From Cryptomeria japonica (lineage: Eukaryota; Streptophyta; Pinopsida; Cupressales; Cupressaceae): a stretch of DNA of 20,000 bases. Below are positions 17,501 through 20,000 of this stretch, piece after piece; position 1 is the stretch's first letter, and each line of letters opens with the position of its first letter. The position numbers were made by a program, and so were the translations under genes. Below the pieces are notes generated by a model. It did not search any database, was not told where the DNA came from, and saw only the letters and a program-made list of their open reading frames with translations. The stretch lies in contig NW_026729258.1 of assembly GCF_030272615.1 (NCBI RefSeq), positions 67,501 through 87,500 of the forward strand, read 5' to 3'.

Positions 17501-18492
17501 CTTCCGTCTAGCCGTTGGGGCCATCTCGCCGCATCCCCCACCTCGCACCCCGATTGCTATGCGGTGAGGCTCTTCGGCCGCCTTGGAACTATCTTCGTAT
17601 CGGACGCATCGCGGGATAAGGGGTTGTCACTGGTAGTGGCCCCAAGCGCGTCCGATGCTTGGACTATTCCGAGGCGGCCCTGCAGCCTCTTCCGTCTAGC
17701 CGTTGGGGCCATCTCGCCGCATCCCCCACCTCGCACCCCGATTGCTATGCGGTGAGGCTCCTCGGCCGCCTTGGAACTATCTTTGTATCGGACGCATCGC
17801 GGGATAAGGGGTTGTCACTGGTAGTCGCCCCAAGCGCGTCCGATGCTTGGACTATTCCGACGCGGCCCTGTGGCCTCTTCCGTCTAGCCGTTGGGGCCAT
17901 CTCGCCGCATCCCCCACCTCGCACCCCGATTGCTATGCGGTGAGGCTCCTCGGCCGCCTTGGAACCATCTTCGTATCGGACGCATCGCGGGATAGGGGGC
18001 TGTCACTGGTAGTCGCCCCAAGCGTGTCCGATGCTTGGACCATTCCTAGGCGGCCCTGAAGCCTCTTCCGTCTAGCCGTTGGGGCCTTCCCGCCCCATCC
18101 CTCGCCTCGCACCCCCGATTGCTATGCGGTGAGGCTCCTCGGCCGCCTTGGAACCATCTGTGTATCGGACGCATCGCGGGATAAGGGGTTGGCACTGGCA
18201 GTCGCCCCAAGCGCGTCCGATGCTTGGACCATTCCGAGGTGGCCCTGAAGCCTCTTCCGTCTAGCCGTTGGGGCCTTCCCGCCCCATCCCTCGCCTCGCA
18301 CCCCGATTGATATGCGGTGAGGCTCCTCGGCCGCCTTGGAACTATCTGTGTATCGGACGCATCGCGGGATAAGGGGTTGGCACTGGTAGTCGTCCCAATC
18401 GCATCCGATGCTTGGACCATTCCGAGGCGGCCCTGCAGCCTCTTCCGTTTAGCCGTCGGGGCCTTCCCGCCGCATCCCTCGCCTCGCATCCC
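14572..18492 (+). repeat. 188-bp tandem array in the presumed 5' ETS (21 units)
   Basis: Units begin at GATTGCTATGCGGTGAGGCT at 14572, 14760, 14948 and then every 188 bp to 17016. One unit from 17204 lacks about 28 bp, including its GATTGCTATG start. The series resumes at 17364, 17552, 17740, 17928, 18117 and 18305. Each unit contains TGTGTATCGGACGC, GGGATAAGGGGTTG, GGTAGTCGCCCCAAGCGCG, ATGCTTGGACCATTCCGAGG and CTCTTCCGTCTAGCCGTTGG. Units 2-12 are nearly identical; the right end is more varied. 188 is not a multiple of 3, so the frame through it changes every unit and overlapping 70-94 codon frames result; these are not genes. Confidence 0.95.
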
Positions 18493-19140
18493 GATTCCTA
18501 TGCGGTGAGTCTTCTCGGCCGCCGCGGAACTATACCTGTTATTGCTACTGCATCCTTCGGCTGGTAACCTCCTCTGTCGCCTTGGAACGTTCTCTTTGTC
18601 GGACGCGTCGCGGGATAAGGGGTTGGCACTGGTAGTCGCCCCAAGCGCGCCCGATGCATAGACCGCTCCGAGTCGACCTTGCTTTCAGCCTCTCACATGC
18701 ATAGACCTCTCTGAGTCGACCCTGCAGCCTCTCACGTTTAGCCTTTGGAATCTCGCCTCACAACATGATTGCTATCCTTGATGCATCCCTTGCCTCGAGC
18801 CCTGATTGCTTTCTTGGCTGCATCCCTCCTCTCCTCACAGCCCGGTTGTCATCACTGCTTCATCCGTCGCTTCATGCATTCTGGCTGCTGGGCCCTTCCC
18901 ACCGCACACCTCGATTGCTATCTCTTCTGCATCACACACCCCGATTGCTATCTCTGCTACATCCCTCGGCTCTCACTTCTGCATCCTTCGCCTCACACCT
19001 CGATTGCTATCAATGCTGCATCCGTAACCTCACACCCCGATTGCTATGCGGGGAGGCTCCTTGGCCGCCTTGGAAATTTCTGTGTGTCGGACGCACCGCG
19101 GGATAAGGGGTTGGCACTGGTAGTCGCCCCAAGTGCGCCC
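18493..19140 (+). repeat. Degenerate tail of the 188-bp array with short subrepeats
   Basis: Fragments of the 188-bp unit reappear at 18493-18660 (with a deletion) and 19039-19135 (GATTGCTATGCGGGGAGGCTC to GGTAGTCGCCCC). Between them, 18760-19038 is a set of short repeats of roughly 36 bp on CTGCATCCCTCGCCTC and CACCCCGATTGCTATC. This is the decayed array edge. Confidence 0.75.
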
Positions 19141-20000
19141 GATTCTTAGACCGCTTCGAGGTGACCTCGTAGCCTCTTTCGTCCAGGCTTCCTGCCTTCA
19201 ACGCCCTTTTTACACCTCGATTGCTATGCGCGGGCTCGTTGGCGTCTATCACCTCTCTGCGAAGAGTGGCACGATGATTGTTGGGGTAAATCGTAGCAGT
19301 CCGATCTCTGGCCTTGGGCCATTGTGAGGGCTGATCGATTTCCTGTGCGCATCTCGTGTTCGCCCAGTAACAGACTCGACGACTTGTAATCGGTCTTGTT
19401 CCCGATTGTTCCTGGAGGTAGTCTTCGGAACTCTTGGATTTGACCTGTCACTCGAACTGTCCTCTTCCGAGGATGCTTGTGTGTGTGTGCTTGTGCCATT
19501 TCCTTGGCGGTATTAACGAGATATTAAAGAGCGGAGTGAGCGCCTCGCCCAGCTATGTTTGGGGCTCTCACTCCCTTACCCGGTGTGCGACCGCTTTGCA
19601 CGTAGGTTGCGGAGCATCGCGACTCTTTCGATGTTTGGCGGTTGTCTTCCGGTGATGCGTTGGTCCCGAAGTGCACGTTACTAGCATTTCTGCCATTGTT
19701 CTCGATCTTTGGCACGTTCCTTCGTTGCAATTGGATATATATCTCCGTTTATACGCGCAGGCTTCTCTCGCCTATTCAGCGCTGTCCCACTCTCAGCACT
19801 CTCGTGGTCTCCTTGGCTTCTCTCTCCCGTGAGCGAGCTCTCTTCTCGAGTCTTTTCCATGTCCCATGGAGGTTGCCTTGCGAAATTCGGGCACACAAAC
19901 GTGACCGGATAAGAGCGGAATTGCCTATGAGGAGAAGCTCACCTTAGGGAGCAGCAATGCCGAGTGTTTCGACAGAGGGTAGAGGGGGCGTTGTTTGGGC
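19141..20000 (+). other. Single-copy sequence, presumed 3' part of the 5' ETS
   Basis: One more GATTGCTATGCGCGGGCTC at about 19218 relates to the array; beyond it I see no repeat, promoter motif or RNA gene. A small TGTGTGTGTG run lies near 19480-19490. The 18S start (TACCTGGTTGATCCTGCC) is not present, so the window ends before the 18S gene. Open frames here are under 105 codons and none has a recognisable domain. Confidence 0.6.

Noticed and set aside
14679-18508. Series of 70-94 codon frames with nearly the same protein sequence
   Set aside because: They overlap each other because the 188-bp unit shifts frame each time; they are repeat artefacts in presumed ETS and not a gene family.
19730-19750. 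GGATATATATCTCC as another Pol I promoter
   Set aside because: It lacks the TATATA(A/G)GGG core and the conserved upstream block.

Overview
The window looks like plant nuclear ribosomal DNA, specifically a very long intergenic spacer (IGS) between two 45S (35S) rRNA units, and not protein-coding DNA. Three things point to this. There is a complete 5S rRNA gene on the minus strand at 4438-4555. The plant RNA polymerase I core promoter motif TATATAGGGG occurs again and again on the plus strand (12 intact copies and one that is split). Nearly everything else is made of nested tandem repeats. Neither the 26S 3' end nor the 18S 5' end is inside the window, so the spacer is longer than 20 kb here. 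From the promoter direction, 26S should lie off the left end and 18S off the right end. The 5S gene therefore points opposite to 45S transcription ('L-type', linked arrangement). Linked 5S is known in bryophytes, ferns, several gymnosperms and some Asteraceae. The spacer length leans towards a gymnosperm or another large-genome plant, but I cannot name the species.

Layout. 1-3987: GC-rich composite repeats built on the palindrome GGTGCGCACC, cut into units of about 0.47-1.04 kb by AT-rich, T-tract islands. 3988-4437: GC-rich low-copy spacer. 4432-4555: 5S gene with its poly-T terminator. 4556-4960: GC-rich spacer. 4961-5300: A-rich degenerate repeats. 5300-6990: a C-rich minisatellite (CACCCACCTTGGCACC type) whose minus strand is G-rich. 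7000-7195: GTGCACC-type short repeats. 7196-8218: six spacer promoters in units of mostly 157 bp. 8264-8890: a 52-bp minisatellite. 8891-10050: four spacer promoters spaced exactly 311 bp apart. 10085-10370: short repeats of about 50-56 bp. 10456-14206: three promoter units of a second subfamily, the first split by a retrotransposon. 14572-18492: a 188-bp tandem array of 21 units, which would lie in the 5' external transcribed spacer if the last promoter is the gene promoter. 18493-19140: its decayed tail. 19141-20000: single-copy spacer.

The clearest event is a 2,784-bp LTR retrotransposon at 10483-13266. It has two 752-bp LTRs that look identical, a tRNA-Met-type primer binding site, a polypurine tract and a 5-bp target duplication (ATAGG). 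Its internal region is only 1,280 bp and has no recognisable gag or pol. It landed inside a Pol I promoter, between TATATAGG and GGAGG.

Two further signals may be undescribed. An upstream element about 73-74 bp before each core promoter is kept across repeat families. Each promoter is also followed by potential RNA hairpins: one pairs the initiation-site GGGGAG with a downstream CTCCCC; the other, in the three gene-proximal units, is supported by paired base changes. No credible protein-coding gene was found. The long open frames on both strands are by-products of GC-rich, palindromic tandem repeats.
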